Shown here one piece after another: positions 19,698-30,759 of a DNA stretch of 64,000 nucleotides. Within the stretch, counting starts at the first letter, position 1. Each line of letters begins with the position of its first letter. A model generated the notes under the pieces. The model did not search any database. It was not told the DNA's origin and worked only from the letters and a program-made list of their open reading frames with translations. Source of the DNA: Rickettsia sp. Oklahoma-10 (lineage in GTDB: Bacteria > Pseudomonadota > Alphaproteobacteria > Rickettsiales > Rickettsiaceae); the NCBI RefSeq assembly GCF_039954865.1, contig NZ_CP157197.1, positions 1,108,311 through 1,172,310 of the forward strand. Reading direction: 5' to 3'. The position numbers and the translations under genes are program-made.

Positions 19698-20544
19698 ATG
19701 AATCTAAATTAAAAAATAATAAAACTAAAATTAGGGTTACTAGAATTGGCCAAGAGCCTTGGTAGTATATAATCAGCATGCAAAGCATGGGATATATTTT
19801 AGAGATAGCTATTATAGATTTAAAGAACCATATGAAACAGGTGAAGAAGACACATCATATGAGATTAATTGCAAGAAACCAATAATAGCTAATAGAGTAG
19901 ATCTTGCTATAGAGAAAGCAGTGTATGGTCTAACAATAGATTGTTCAACTTATAGTTAATTAAGGGTATCAAATGAGTTAAAGAAGAAGGGAATATTAGT
20001 ATTACCAGGAGGAGTAAGATCAATATGGCTTAGAAATGTAACAATTTAAGGCTTATAACTCAAATGGCTCAATATCATTCTAACTGAAGCACAGATACAA
20101 ACTTTAGAGAAACGTAAGAATAATAAAGAGATACATGGGAGATATAACATCCAGATTATCTTAATTCTCAAGATACTTACTATTATGATCAACAGTAAAT
20201 TCCTGTACTGCGTATTTTAACTGGTATCGGTGCAAATACAAAGGAAATATAGAGCATCATGCATTTGAACTATTTTTTTGGTATAGAAGGAATAGAGAAC
20301 TATAACCAAAGTATATTCTCCTCAAACAAATGGTATTGGTGAAAGATTTCATAAAACTATGAAGAATGTATTTTTTTGACATGGGCACGAGACAGAAGAT
20401 CTATTCTTCTCTTGAATTGCTATAAAAAGATCTAAATGAGTGATTATTTAATTATAATTATATGAGACTACATTCTGGAAATATAGTAAGACTCATATGC
20501 AAACTTTTGAGAACAGTAAAAAGCTGGCTCTTGAAAAGAAATAA
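19698..20544 (+). pseudogene. IS481-family transposase, broken
   Basis: Fragments rebuild a DDE integrase-like transposase. The N-terminal helix-turn-helix region reads KLKLGLLELAKSLGS, followed by SYYRFKEPYETGEED, NRVDLAIEKAVYGL, GVRSIWLR, then LTEAQIQTLEKR, a degraded first catalytic region, YSPQTNGIGERFHKT (the conserved PQTNG...ERFH of this family) and a C-terminal LHSGKYSK with LALEKK before the stop. At least five frameshifts or stops interrupt it and I saw no clear terminal inverted repeats. Confidence 0.75.
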
Positions 20545-20639
20545 TGAGATACTATCTTTTAAGTATTATGTTTAACAGCAACACTTAACTGACAAATATT
20601 CTAATAATTTATAATAGTGTATGTAAGATTAAATCTTGA

Positions 20640-22553
20640 TTAGTTAAACTTATGCAATGTTCTAAAAATCAGCTCAGCAAGTGATTTACTAATTCCATTG
20701 ACTTTAACAAGCTCATCTATAGTTGCATCGCACACTGCTTTGTATGAACCGAAGTAATGCAGCAATGATTTTTTACGAGCCTCACCTATACCCTCTATGT
20801 CATCAAGACTTGATAATTTGATGGCACGCGATCTACCTAGTCTATGATTCCTTATAGCAAAACTATGAGCTTCATCTCGTAAGATTTGCAAATATTTCAT
20901 AACTGACAAATTCTTATCCAAAGTAAATACTTCCTTACCTATCATATGGAATTGCTCAAGACCAGCATTTCTATCAGAACCTTTTGACATACAAACAAAA
21001 GGAATATTTATTTTAAATTTATCCATTACCTCTTTAACAACGCCTAAATGTCCCCTACCACCGTCTATAATCATTAAGCTTGGCAATTTATATGACTCTT
21101 GATTTAATCTTGTAAGCCTCCTTGTTAGAACTTGTCTTAACATCTCATAATCATCACCCACCACAACATTGTATATACCGTTGGTGTCATCCCATGGCTT
21201 GACCACGGAATCCAGATTGTGTATCAATGTACTCGATCCCGCGATCAAGTTGCGGGATGACAATGAGAAAACCCGATATTCCTTTTTATCAAAACCTGAC
21301 TTACTGGCAACAACCATAACTCCGACAGCAAACTTACCTTGAATATGACTATTATCGTAAATTTCTATTCTTTCAGGAATCTCAGAAAGATCAAATAATT
21401 CTTTAATTTCAAGCATAATCTCTTGATTTTTTGTAAATTTCTTCAAATATTGCTCAATAGAAAACAAAGCATTTGTTGTGGCATTTTGAACTAGCTTGGC
21501 TTTACCTCCACTAATAGGCATTATAATATTGAGTTTAGTAATATTATTGATTTTCTTAATTGCTGCTATAACATCCTCTTTATCATCAACCTCATTATTA
21601 ATAATAATCTCCGATGGTAATTGTTGTTTTTGATAAAATTGCAATAAAAAATATTTTAGCACTTCCTCTTTAGTGCTATTTTCTGTGGAAGTAGGAAAAT
21701 AAGGAATATTACCACATGCCTGCCCTGCCCTATATAAAAACACTTCTACGCAATAATGTCCGTTCTTTTCTACAATAGCGATTATATCTGCATCTTTAAC
21801 AATATCTGAGATACCTGCTTTAAGCTGCACATAACTAAGTGCTTTAATACGATCTCTAATTTCTGCTGCCTCCTCAAAACACATCTGACTACTTAGCTCT
21901 TCCATCTTTTGAGATAGGTTCTGTTGGAGTTCCTTAGTACAACCTTGTAAGAAAGCTTGCACCTGTATTACTAGCTCTGCATAATCTTTTTTATTTATCT
22001 TACCGACACAAGGAGCATAACAACGTTTTATTTCATATTGTAAGCAAGGACGAGTACGTGAATTAAAGTAATTATCTGTGCAGGAACGTAATTTAAAAAT
22101 TTTTTGTAGTTCGGTCAAAGTAGTATTAACCGCCGTAGGCGAAGCAAAAGGACCAAAAAACTTGCCATCACTTAGAATTCTACCCCGATATTTTAGCAAT
22201 TGTGGAAAATCATGATCTAAACGTAACTTGATAAAAGGAAAAGACTTGTCGTCCTTAAGAAGAATATTAAATTTTGGCTGAAATTTTTTGATTAGCTGCG
22301 CTTCTAAAAGCAGTGCCTCAACTTCGGAATTAGTGATGCTATATTCTACAAAACGAGTATTTGCAATCATCTGAAGCGTCTTATTATCTAAATCTAGTTT
22401 AATATAATTAGTAAGACGCTTTTTTAAATTTTTAGCTTTACCGACATAGATAACTTGCTTGTTAACGTCATACATTCGGTAAACCCCTGGACATTCAGGA
22501 GCATCTACAAGTCTAGATTTAATTAACTCACTTCCGGTAGCATCTGAGGTCAT
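20640..22553 (-). CDS. uvrC: excinuclease ABC subunit C
   Basis: A 637-residue UvrC, the nuclease that cuts on both sides of a lesion bound by UvrB in nucleotide excision repair. It has an N-terminal GIY-YIG domain (GVYRMYDVNKQVIYVGKAKN, about 23-42), a UVR UvrB-binding motif near 200-235, an RNase H-like nuclease domain (IEIYDNSHIQGKFAVGVMVV) and C-terminal helix-hairpin-helix repeats (LDDIEGIGEARKK, KVNGISKSLAE). A palindromic element of 78 bp (21185-21262) is inserted in frame, adding about 26 residues at 431-456 between YRVFSL and GDDYEML. The frame is kept, so the gene is probably functional. Confidence 0.94.
   Translation of the reverse strand: MTSDATGSELIKSRLVDAPECPGVYRMYDVNKQVIYVGKAKNLKKRLTNYIKLDLDNKTLQMIANTRFVEYSITNSEVEALLLEAQLIKKFQPKFNILLKDDKSFPFIKLRLDHDFPQLLKYRGRILSDGKFFGPFASPTAVNTTLTELQKIFKLRSCTDNYFNSRTRPCLQYEIKRCYAPCVGKINKKDYAELVIQVQAFLQGCTKELQQNLSQKMEELSSQMCFEEAAEIRDRIKALSYVQLKAGISDIVKDADIIAIVEKNGHYCVEVFLYRAGQACGNIPYFPTSTENSTKEEVLKYFLLQFYQKQQLPSEIIINNEVDDKEDVIAAIKKINNITKLNIIMPISGGKAKLVQNATTNALFSIEQYLKKFTKNQEIMLEIKELFDLSEIPERIEIYDNSHIQGKFAVGVMVVASKSGFDKKEYRVFSLSSRNLIAGSSTLIHNLDSVVKPWDDTNGIYNVVVGDDYEMLRQVLTRRLTRLNQESYKLPSLMIIDGGRGHLGVVKEVMDKFKINIPFVCMSKGSDRNAGLEQFHMIGKEVFTLDKNLSVMKYLQILRDEAHSFAIRNHRLGRSRAIKLSSLDDIEGIGEARKKSLLHYFGSYKAVCDATIDELVKVNGISKSLAELIFRTLHKFN
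21185..21262. repeat. palindromic element inserted in frame in uvrC
   Basis: The 78-bp element has ends TGTCATCCCATGGCTTGACC and ...GATCAAGTTGCGGGATGACA, imperfect inverted copies matching the intergenic family at 13826, 33162 and 36723. Its length is a multiple of three and it contributes a peptide including STLIHNLDSVVKPWDD to UvrC. Confidence 0.85.
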
Positions 22554-22629
22554 ATATAGGGTATCCTATGTCATGCCCGACTACACAGGAATGACATTAA
22601 ATTATTTGTTGATCCATGTAATAATGTTG

Positions 22630-23166
22630 CTAATTCCTCACTGTATTATACGGATTGTCATTTGCTACTTTAACATCCACTGTTTTTCGTGTATTATCAT
22701 CAAAGAAAAAAGTTATTTTAAAACTGCTTCCTACATTTAAAGGTCCTTTTAAATCATAAAGCATAATATGCATACCACCAGGCTTAAAATCAACGTTAAT
22801 ATCACCAGAAATTAAAAACGGATAATCTACTTTTACCATCTTACTAACACCACTCTCATCAGTAATTGTTTGATGCAGTTCTATTTTATTTGCGATATCT
22901 GCAGATATATTCACTAAATTATAACTACTACTTCTACTATTTACTAATGTAAAATACATAGCAGAATTGCTAACCTTACCTTGTACATTTGCTGCAGTAG
23001 GTCTTGCCCAAGGCTGTATAAAGTTAACAGCTACCGCTGCAGGTAATAGGTTAATGGACTCATAAGAAGAATTTGTAGAATTAGGATTTTGAACTGTTTG
23101 GTTATCAGCATAGCTTACCAGACAAATTAAAGTTATAAAACTAATTAACAATGTTTTTAGCATCAT
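22630..23166 (-). CDS. periplasmic copper chaperone PCu(A)C
   Basis: The 178-residue protein has a signal peptide (hydrophobic at 4-18, cleavage probably after VSYA) and the PCu(A)C fold. The copper-binding signature shows as a histidine in ELHQT, methionines in VSKMVKV, and KPGGMHIMLYDL, the H-x-M pair. The family takes Cu(I) to cytochrome oxidase and works alongside Sco proteins, one of which is encoded at 42618. It follows uvrC in orientation but across a gap with a short palindrome (TGTCAT...ATGACA at 22569-22596). Confidence 0.85.
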   Translation of the reverse strand: MMLKTLLISFITLICLVSYADNQTVQNPNSTNSSYESINLLPAAVAVNFIQPWARPTAANVQGKVSNSAMYFTLVNSRSSSYNLVNISADIANKIELHQTITDESGVSKMVKVDYPFLISGDINVDFKPGGMHIMLYDLKGPLNVGSSFKITFFFDDNTRKTVDVKVANDNPYNTVRN

Positions 23167-23220
23167 AATACCTTAGATAAATTAAAATAAAATATTAGCA
23201 TAAATTAAATATAAATCTAG

Positions 23221-23829
23221 TTTTTTAAAAGATATTTTTTGTACACTTCTTGCGGTAACCTCTCTATAGTATAATGATCTAAAAAATTTATTAATTGTTT
23301 TTCGTCTGTTTTTCCTGTTTCACTTAACATCCAACCAACCTACTGCTTTACGCATTAAATCATGTTTATTGTTTAAGAGTAATTTTGCTATTGCAAAAGT
23401 CGTATCTAATTCATTATTATTGATAAAATACTAAGTAACAACATAGCTATGCGTATTTCCTAAAGAATTTTCGATTTTTGTTAATGTAAAACGGTAACCC
23501 TTTTCTTTACCCTATAAATAAGCTCTGATTATATGATGGACTAAAGCATCTCTAAATTCTAATTATTTACGTGTTTTATATTGCATAAAATAACTAATGC
23601 TCAAAATCTTTCTTCATTAAATTCTGAAGTAATAAGCCGACTTAAATTATCTAATTGCTAAATAATAACTTTTAGCTACCTTATGTAAAGTTGGCACGAT
23701 AACTCCAATAACCCGATCATGCTCTCCATAATCTCCTTCCCTAGTTTTGAAGAATAGCGTTCTACATTCTAAAGAAATAGTATCTAAGCTAAGCAAAATA
23801 TTCCCAATTTGTTGTAAATTTTCTCTCAT
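23221..23829 (-). pseudogene. AlkD-like DNA alkylation repair glycosylase, frameshifted
   Basis: Pieces on the minus strand rebuild a HEAT-repeat DNA glycosylase. The N terminus (23829 downward) has FFKTREGDYGEHDRVIGVIVP, the typical start of the family. Then come LITSEFNEERF, FRDALVHHIIRAYL, FAIAKLLLNNKHDLMRKAVG (family signature region) and LSETGKTDEKQLINFLDHY, ending with TIERLP near 23260. Several stops and frameshifts separate them. AlkD removes alkylated bases such as 7-methylguanine. It sits directly downstream of and overlapping ogt, so the pair was probably an alkylation-repair unit of which only ogt survives. Confidence 0.7.
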
Positions 23830-24334
23830 GCTCAATAAGCCATTTTTTACGATCTGGCCCTGAACCGTAACCACCAAGCTCACCGTTATTGTTGATGATG
23901 CGGTGACACGGAATAATTATAGCGAATTTATTTGCACCATTAGCATTTGCAACGGCTCTATAAGATCTTTCCCTACCCATTACTTTAGCTTGAGCAAAGT
24001 AACTTCTTGTTTCACCATAAGGTATATTCATTAGCTCTTGCCATACTAATTTTTGAAACTCGCTTCCTAAAATATATATAGGCGTATCAAATTTTTTTAA
24101 AGTACCGGTAAAATACGATTTAAGCTCCTCTTCGATTGATGAAAGCGGTTTAGTGCGACCTTCAATAATAACTGATTTTGTTTTAATCTTAAGTCTCTTA
24201 ACTTTATTCTCTACTCCTTTACTTTCAGCAAAATCGAGCAAATAAAGTCTCTCTTCATTGCTAATTGCTAGGATGGAACCAATCGGAGTATCAAGCCAAG
24301 CTGATTTTAAAACATTATTAATTTTCATATCCAT
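23789..24334 (-). CDS. ogt: methylated-DNA-protein cysteine methyltransferase
   Basis: A 181-residue suicide repair protein that moves a methyl group from O6-methylguanine in DNA to its own cysteine. The C-terminal domain has the DNA-binding GETRSYFAQAKVMGRERSYRAV stretch in helix-turn-helix context, the active-site motif PCHR in IIIPCHRIINNNG, and the closing LGGYGSG. The ATG at 24334 gives MDMKINNVLK; the longer frame upstream would need TTG at 24382 and is unlikely. The 3' end overlaps the AlkD pseudogene by 41 bp. Confidence 0.88.
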   Translation of the reverse strand: MDMKINNVLKSAWLDTPIGSILAISNEERLYLLDFAESKGVENKVKRLKIKTKSVIIEGRTKPLSSIEEELKSYFTGTLKKFDTPIYILGSEFQKLVWQELMNIPYGETRSYFAQAKVMGRERSYRAVANANGANKFAIIIPCHRIINNNGELGGYGSGPDRKKWLIEHERKFTTNWEYFA

Positions 24335-24382
24335 ATTGTAGACTGTACAAATAAATAACATTAAGTTACATTCAACAAACAA

Positions 24383-26137
24383 TATAAAAAGCCCTAAATT
24401 AACCTATCATTTCTTATACGCTTTCTTATGCACTAGACACTCTAGATAATAATTTATTAAAACAAAATGCAACAGTTTATCTATAAGAACAGAATTATGA
24501 GCCAGTACGGCAACACTGATAATTACTTACTATAAAAGCACTTTAGAAATATTAGGAAATTATTACAATAACCCGGCTATAGATATTATATAAATCTTGA
24601 TAGCTTAAAAATTCTACGTTATTGTAAAGAAAATTATACATTGTTTGTATATTATCTTCATTACTTAATAATCAATAGCAAATTACAAAAGTAATTCACT
24701 ATTTACGTTATTTAAACTAAATCATTTAACTTAATGCTTTTTTGAATCAATTAAACTTTTCACAACATCACTTAAATTTTCAGTATTAAAATTAATCCCC
24801 AATTTCTTTTTTACACATAATCATTAAGTAAATATCAAAAAATGCTTATTTATAGTATTGTTTGTCCAATGAATAATCATTTTTTTCTTAATGATCTTAT
24901 AAGTATCAAGAGCAATTTTCACATTCGTTTCATACTGATTTTAATATATTTGATCCTGTAAGAAGTGAAATAATTTGCTATAAAAAGCTGTTATTGTTTT
25001 ATTGTTGCCTAATTCAATCGGCACATCATTTTTAAATTTAGATCTTATTTTTTAAACTCTATAAAGCTGCATATTCTGTAAATGTTATCATAATTATTTG
25101 TGTTATTTATAAGGGTAGATAATTTTTGATAAAGACAGGATCGCGATATTGATATAATCCTTAATAGAATCTTGTATTTGATTAAGCCATATCTACGACC
25201 ATGATATCTGTTCTTTTAATAAATTTTTCAAACATTTCATTGTCAAAAATGTTAAACACTGCAGTCTTCGTAATATAATCGATAATAACACACTTATCAA
25301 ACAATTTTATTATTTGACTAATATATTTTTTATCCGGTTTTTCTTTATAATGCTTTTCCACTATCTCTTTGAGGTTATTAACGCTTTTCATTCTGTAGTT
25401 CTTGTAAAGAAACTTCAGATAATTTATTAGCATTAGAGGCTATAGACATTAGATTTTTATTCAATAAGAAATAAAACTGATTGCGTAGCTAAATACTATT
25501 AAAGCTGTTCAAAATCCAAATCATTAGGCACATTTATAAAAATATTTTTAATTTCTTGCAGTAATAGAAAAAGTTCTTTTAACTTATCATCTGTACAAAA
25601 AATATAGCATCTTCTAAATCTTCTTTATCAAAATTGTTCAAACCATAATTTTCATAAATTTGATATGCTTGTTTTAATTTTATTCGATAACCATATATAT
25701 TCAATTATGTACCTGTTGTATCTTTACTTTAACTTTCCCTTTTTCTCAAATAGACGATTTGTGCTAGCAATTGCCTATAAAAGACTATGTTTTTATAATT
25801 CTTTACATATGTAAATCATAATATTACTAATAGTATCTTTATAAAATTTGTTGAATCCATCACACCAAGAAAAATATCACAAGTAGCACTATTCATTTGA
25901 TCAGTCATATCCTTATTTTATGATAGATTATATAGGTTAAAAATTGGAAAGACACCAATCTAGCTTTCATAAAACAAGATAATAAAAATACTTATCCAAA
26001 TATTATGTTTATTTATAATTCAAAATTAATGGTAAAATATTTAGCTATAAATAAAAACTTACTTAATTAAAAAATTATTTTATTTGCAGCATATGGATTT
26101 TAAAAAAATTAGGATAGCTGAGAAGCCTAAAGATACT
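24383..26137. other. long decayed stretch; remnant of an unidentified minus-strand gene
   Basis: From about 25950 down to 24740 the minus strand carries coding-like pieces in changing frames: QAYQIYENYGLNNFDKEDLED, LLLQEIKNIFINVPNDLDFEQ, LMSIASNANKLSEVSLQELQ, then an open stretch of 83 codons (25433-25182, ending DIMVVDMA), and finally FNTENLSDVVKSLIDSKK. They look like one long helical, non-membrane protein broken by many stops. I recognise no family. 24383-24730 shows nothing. Confidence 0.45.
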
Positions 26138-26212
26138 TGGTGGAGATGAAGGGAATCGAACCCTTGACCCTCTGCGTGCAAAGCAGATGCTCTACCCCTG
26201 AGCTACATCCCC
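26138..26212 (-). tRNA. tRNA-Ala (TGC)
   Basis: On the minus strand the acceptor stem GGGGATG/CATCTCC, D arm GCTC...GAGC, anticodon stem TCTGC/GCAGA with loop TTTGCAC (anticodon TGC) and T arm AAGGG/CCCTT with TTCGATT all pair. Discriminator A and the CCA end are encoded. Length is 75 nt. Confidence 0.96.
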
Positions 26213-26247
26213 AATTATTTGTTAGTGAGATTTAGGAAATGAAAATA

Positions 26248-26463
26248 TTAAGATAAATTTTTAACTAGTCCCCAAGGTAATGGTTGACCGTTACTTCCTA
26301 TTACTAAATCTCCGGAAGATTCATATTCGGCAGCTAGAAAAGAATTTTGAGCAGCAATAAGCTTTACTGGCTTGATTTTCTGACCGTTATGAAAATATTC
26401 TTTAGCTTGTTCCCTAGAAGTCGGGTTATTTTTGGAGGCAGTTTTTGCTTTAGCTTTAGACAT
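26248..26463 (-). CDS. conserved small protein, unknown function
   Basis: A 71-residue soluble protein. The N-terminal part is rich in K, A and S; the C-terminal part (FLAAEYESSGDLVIGSNGQPLPW) looks folded. It lies 35 bp from the tRNA-Ala gene on the same strand. I believe I have seen similar short proteins in Rickettsia but cannot name a family. The clean frame, ATG and composition make it a probable gene. Confidence 0.55.
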   Translation of the reverse strand: MSKAKAKTASKNNPTSREQAKEYFHNGQKIKPVKLIAAQNSFLAAEYESSGDLVIGSNGQPLPWGLVKNLS

Positions 26464-26850
26464 ATACCCTTAACTTTTTCTTAAACTTGTGTGGATTATA
26501 ACACTTTTTCCTAAATTTGTCAATAACTACCGTGTTAAATATATATTACATCAAAAATTATTATTGCTATGTTATTACTTTTTCACCGACTAATGTTATT
26601 TTAAATTCTGCTATTTTGATACCATTTTTTCATTATATATTAAAACCCCACTCCTCTAAATTCTACTTTTACACTGATGATGATATCAGCGCCACCATAT
26701 GATATAAATAACAGCTTATATATTGCATCATCTTGAATATCTTAAGAAGTATATAAACGACTATATCTTGTGCAATATCTAGAATTTGCTGCACTTAAAC
26801 TTAAGTCTAGTACTAATTATTACAAGAACATTTGGGTAAAGCGGTTTCAT
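26464..26850. other. intergenic stretch between secA and the 71-residue protein
   Basis: About 390 bp of AT-rich DNA. A 61-codon plus-strand frame (26517-26702) has poor coding character and no recognisable motif, so I do not call it a gene. Nothing else is visible. Confidence 0.4.
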
Positions 26851-29571
26851 CTATTCATTTGCACCATGACAATATTTATATTTCTTACCTGAACCGCATG
26901 GGCATAGCTCATTACGGGATACCCTACCCCAACTGGTAGGATCTTCAGGATTTCTATCTTTTGGGTCAATGCGTGATACAATAGGTTTAAGATCTGTCTC
27001 AATGCTACTTCCTGCATTATATTTACTAAATGCTGGATCTTCCCGACTTTCCTGCATATTTTTTTGGAGTTTTTTACGATCAAGCAAAACATCTTCCTTT
27101 TGAATATGTTTTAAGTCAATATGGAAGTGATATACTGTTTGAATAAATAATTCTTTTAAATTATTAAGCATCTGCTCAAATAAATTAAATGCTTCTCTTT
27201 TATACTCGCTAAGAGGATCTTTTTGTGCATAAGCTCTAAGAGATATACCTTGTCTTAAATGATCTAAGCTATATAAATGATCTTTCCAAACTTGATCAAG
27301 AGTAGTTAGTAAAATATATTTTACAGCATTATGCATTAACTCGCTACTGTAAGCTTCTTCTTTTGACTTATATATATCATGTGCAACTTGTATAACAGAT
27401 TTGGTCATTTCTTCTTCCGTTACATCATTTTTATTTACTAAATTATGATCAAATTTTATAGAAAAGACACGATGTAATTCTAGACTTAAATTGTCTATAT
27501 CCCAATCTTCTCTGTAAGATCCTGGTGGCATAAAAGTTAGCACTATTTTTTTGGCGAGCTCTTCAGTAGTACTATTTAAGAAACCATAACTATCTTTAGA
27601 TTTGATAATTTCGGTACGTTGCTCATATATTATTTTACGTTGGTCATTCATTACATCATCAAAACGTAATAAATTTTTACGTATCTCGTAATTATGGCCT
27701 TCGACCTTTTGCTGAGCTTTCTCAAGTGAACGACTAATCATCGGATGATGAATAGCCTCTCCGTCTTTTAATCCAAGTGTTCTAAGAACCCCTGATATAC
27801 GTTCTGAAGCAAAAATACGCATTAAATCATCATCAAGCGATAAAAAAAACTTAGTTTTGCCTGGATCACCCTGTCTCCCTGATCTTCCTCTTAGCTGATT
27901 ATCTATCCTACGGCTTTCATGTCTTTCCGTACCTATTACAAATAACCCACCCGCTTCAATAACCTGCTTCTTTTCTTCAGCAATTTGAGCTTTTATTTCA
28001 GCTATTTTAGCTTCATAACTATGATCTTTATCCAGCTGCTCTATTAACATTTCAGGGTTACCGCCAAGCATAATATCAGTACCGCGTCCTGCCATATTAG
28101 TTGCAATCGTTACTGCCCTAAACCTACCTGCTTGAGCAATAATAAAAGCTTCCTGCTCATGAAATTTAGCATTTAATACTTTATGAGGGATTTTTTCTTT
28201 ATTTAAAATGCTTGAAAGTTCTTCTGATTTTTCTATGCTTATCGTACCAACAAGTATAGGCTGACCACGATCATAACAATCTTTAATCAGTTTTAAGATA
28301 GCATCATATTTTTCTTTTTTACTACCGTAAATCTCATCATCAAGATCAATCCTTGTTACTTTGTTATGGGTTGGCACTGCAACTACATCAAGATTATATA
28401 TGTCTTTTAGTTCAGGTGCTTCGGTCATAGCCGTACCGGTCATACCTGATAATTTAGGATAATTACGGAAATAGTTTTGAAAAGTAATGGATGCAAGAGT
28501 TTGGTTTTCATTTTGAATTTTCACATTTTCTTTTGCTTCTAATGCTTGATGTAACCCTTCCGAATATCTACGTCCCTCCATTACACGACCGGTAAACTCA
28601 TCTATAATCATTACTTTACCATCTCTTACTAAATAATCTACATCGACGTCAAACATATTATGAGCTCTTAAGGCTTGGTTAACATAATGCACTAAAGTTA
28701 AATTCTCAAAATCATATAAACTGGAACCAGACTTTATAATATTTTCTTTACTTAAAAGCGATTCTATATGTGTAATACCCGGTTCCGTTAAGTTGATAGT
28801 TTTTAATTTTTCATCTTTTTCAAAATCACTTGCATTAAGCTTTCTTATAATTTTATCAATTTTACCATATAATTCTGAATTATCATTAACCGGACCTGAT
28901 ATAACGAGTGGCGTTCTAGCTTCATCTATCAAGATCGAATCAACTTCATCAATAATAGCAAAATTAAAAGGACGAAGTACTCGCTCTTGTATGCTATACT
29001 TCATATTATCTCTTAAATAATCAAAGCCAAGTTCATTATTTGTTGCATGGGTAATATCAGCATTATAGGCAGCTCGTTTTATCTCATCAGGCATACCGGC
29101 AACAATACATCCAACCGATAAACCTAAAAAGTGATAAATTTTACCCATAGATGCAGAATCACGACGTACTAAATAATCATTAACTGTCACAATATGTACT
29201 CCTTTTCCGGTCAAAGCATTTAAATATGCAGGAAGCGTTGCAACTAATGTTTTACCCTCACCGGTACGCATTTCGGCAATCATGCCTCGATGTAATATAA
29301 GCCCCCCTATAAGCTGAACGTCGAAATGACGCATACCACAAACTCTTCTAGCTGCTTCCCTCACTACTGCAAATGCCTCATATACTATATCGTCTAAAGT
29401 TGCTCCATTTTTAAGCTTTTCTTTAAACTCTACAGTTTTATGCTTTAACTCCTCATCTGACAATTTTTGTATAACAGGTTCAAGCGAGTTAATCTTTGTA
29501 ATCTCGGAAAATAGTTTTTTTACAGTACGATCATTTGCAGTACCAAAAAATTTTGTTAATATAGAAAGCAT
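26851..29571 (-). CDS. secA: preprotein translocase ATPase SecA
   Basis: A 906-residue motor that pushes unfolded preproteins through SecYEG. Visible features are Walker A GEGKT at 104-108, the DEAD-type [17 protein letters not shown], the preprotein cross-linking region, [11 protein letters not shown] and [13 protein letters not shown] of the second motor domain, and the C-terminal zinc motif with C890, C892, C901 and H902, which binds SecB or ribosomes. Length is normal for alphaproteobacteria. Other export genes in the window are yajC and secD. Confidence 0.97.
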   Translation of the reverse strand: MLSILTKFFGTANDRTVKKLFSEITKINSLEPVIQKLSDEELKHKTVEFKEKLKNGATLDDIVYEAFAVVREAARRVCGMRHFDVQLIGGLILHRGMIAEMRTGEGKTLVATLPAYLNALTGKGVHIVTVNDYLVRRDSASMGKIYHFLGLSVGCIVAGMPDEIKRAAYNADITHATNNELGFDYLRDNMKYSIQERVLRPFNFAIIDEVDSILIDEARTPLVISGPVNDNSELYGKIDKIIRKLNASDFEKDEKLKTINLTEPGITHIESLLSKENIIKSGSSLYDFENLTLVHYVNQALRAHNMFDVDVDYLVRDGKVMIIDEFTGRVMEGRRYSEGLHQALEAKENVKIQNENQTLASITFQNYFRNYPKLSGMTGTAMTEAPELKDIYNLDVVAVPTHNKVTRIDLDDEIYGSKKEKYDAILKLIKDCYDRGQPILVGTISIEKSEELSSILNKEKIPHKVLNAKFHEQEAFIIAQAGRFRAVTIATNMAGRGTDIMLGGNPEMLIEQLDKDHSYEAKIAEIKAQIAEEKKQVIEAGGLFVIGTERHESRRIDNQLRGRSGRQGDPGKTKFFLSLDDDLMRIFASERISGVLRTLGLKDGEAIHHPMISRSLEKAQQKVEGHNYEIRKNLLRFDDVMNDQRKIIYEQRTEIIKSKDSYGFLNSTTEELAKKIVLTFMPPGSYREDWDIDNLSLELHRVFSIKFDHNLVNKNDVTEEEMTKSVIQVAHDIYKSKEEAYSSELMHNAVKYILLTTLDQVWKDHLYSLDHLRQGISLRAYAQKDPLSEYKREAFNLFEQMLNNLKELFIQTVYHFHIDLKHIQKEDVLLDRKKLQKNMQESREDPAFSKYNAGSSIETDLKPIVSRIDPKDRNPEDPTSWGRVSRNELCPCGSGKKYKYCHGANE

Positions 29572-29741
29572 TAAAGTCCTTTGATATTTTTAGTATTTTA
29601 GTACTTAAAATATAGGCATATTTTATAAAATTATCAAATGTTATAATTTTATTTAAATGAATAATTTTTGATTGAAAAGTATTTGTTTACTAAAAAAATT
29701 TGTAAATTATTATTAATAAATAAAATATTCTCAAATAGTTA

Positions 29742-29770
29742 TTGACGGTTATATATTATTTTTATAAAAT
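29742..29770 (+). promoter_or_regulatory. candidate sigma-70 promoter of the parvulin gene
   Basis: TTGACG (29742-29747), a 17-bp spacer and TAAAAT (29765-29770) lie 34 bp before the start codon of the peptidyl-prolyl isomerase gene. This is one of the best promoter matches in the window. Confidence 0.5.
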
Positions 29771-29804
29771 TTAAGCTTATGTTTAACACAATTACGAGTC
29801 ATAA

Positions 29805-30653
29805 ATGAAAAAATTATCTGTTATATTTTTATCAGTTAGCATGCTTTCCGGCATTGCTTTTGCCGATAAAGATAAGGTAGTTGCTACCTATAAAGGCGGT
29901 GAAGTAAAAGAATCGCAAATCATGAAAGAATTTAAACCACAGCTTAATATTCAATCAGGCGAAACAATCAAAAGTTTCAATGATTTTTCACCACAAGATC
30001 AGGAAAAATTAATAAAAATTTATGTTAATAATATTTTATTAAAAGAAGAGGTTGCTAAGTCAAACATTACATCCTCTAAAGAATTCCAAGAAAAACTTGA
30101 AAATGCCAAAAATCAATTAGCTCAACAAGAATTACTAGCAAATTATATAAAATCTCACATTACGGATCAGATGTTCGATGACGAGTATAATAAATATGTT
30201 GACAATCTTAAAGGTAAAGAACAAATAAAAGTTGCTCATATTTTAGTGAAATCCCAAAAAGAAGCAAATGAAATAAAAACTAAATTAAGCAAAGGTGGAA
30301 ATTTTACTAAGCTTGCAGAAGAGTCATCTCTTGATAAAGCTTCAGCTTCAAATGGTGGCGTTATTGGTGACATTATACTAAATCAACCTGGACAGTTAGT
30401 ACCAGAATTTGAAAAGAAAGCTTTTGCTTTAAAAGTAAATGAAATTTCAACTCCTGTAAAAACCGATTTTGGCTGGCATATTATCAAAGTACTTGAGAAA
30501 AAACCTGTTCCTATCCCAACAAAAGAAGAAGCAAAAGTAACTATTGATAATATATTAGCGACAGCAATACTAAAGAAATATATTTCTGATTTAGAAGCTA
30601 AAGCCGATTTAAAAATTATGTTACCTAAAGCAGATGGCAAAGCCAAAGAGTAA
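29805..30653 (+). CDS. parvulin-type peptidyl-prolyl cis-trans isomerase, exported
   Basis: The 282-residue protein has a clear signal peptide (MKKLSVIFLSVSMLSGIAFA, cleavage after residue 20) and a parvulin (PpiC/PrsA) domain at about 139-230. Domain markers are KVAHILVKSQKEANE, FTKLAEESSLDKASASNGG and KTDFGWHIIKVLEKK. It would help fold secreted or outer-membrane proteins in the periplasm and is known in Rickettsia as the parvulin-like PPIase. It stands alone, divergent from secA, with its own promoter candidate. Confidence 0.9.
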   Translation: MKKLSVIFLSVSMLSGIAFADKDKVVATYKGGEVKESQIMKEFKPQLNIQSGETIKSFNDFSPQDQEKLIKIYVNNILLKEEVAKSNITSSKEFQEKLENAKNQLAQQELLANYIKSHITDQMFDDEYNKYVDNLKGKEQIKVAHILVKSQKEANEIKTKLSKGGNFTKLAEESSLDKASASNGGVIGDIILNQPGQLVPEFEKKAFALKVNEISTPVKTDFGWHIIKVLEKKPVPIPTKEEAKVTIDNILATAILKKYISDLEAKADLKIMLPKADGKAKE

Positions 30654-30759
30654 TTATATTTAATATCATTCCTGGTGGAGCTGGATCTACATAGATCGGA
30701 TCAAAACACATCTTTAATTCCAGCAACTACTGGAATATTAAGTAACATCCTAGCGAACC

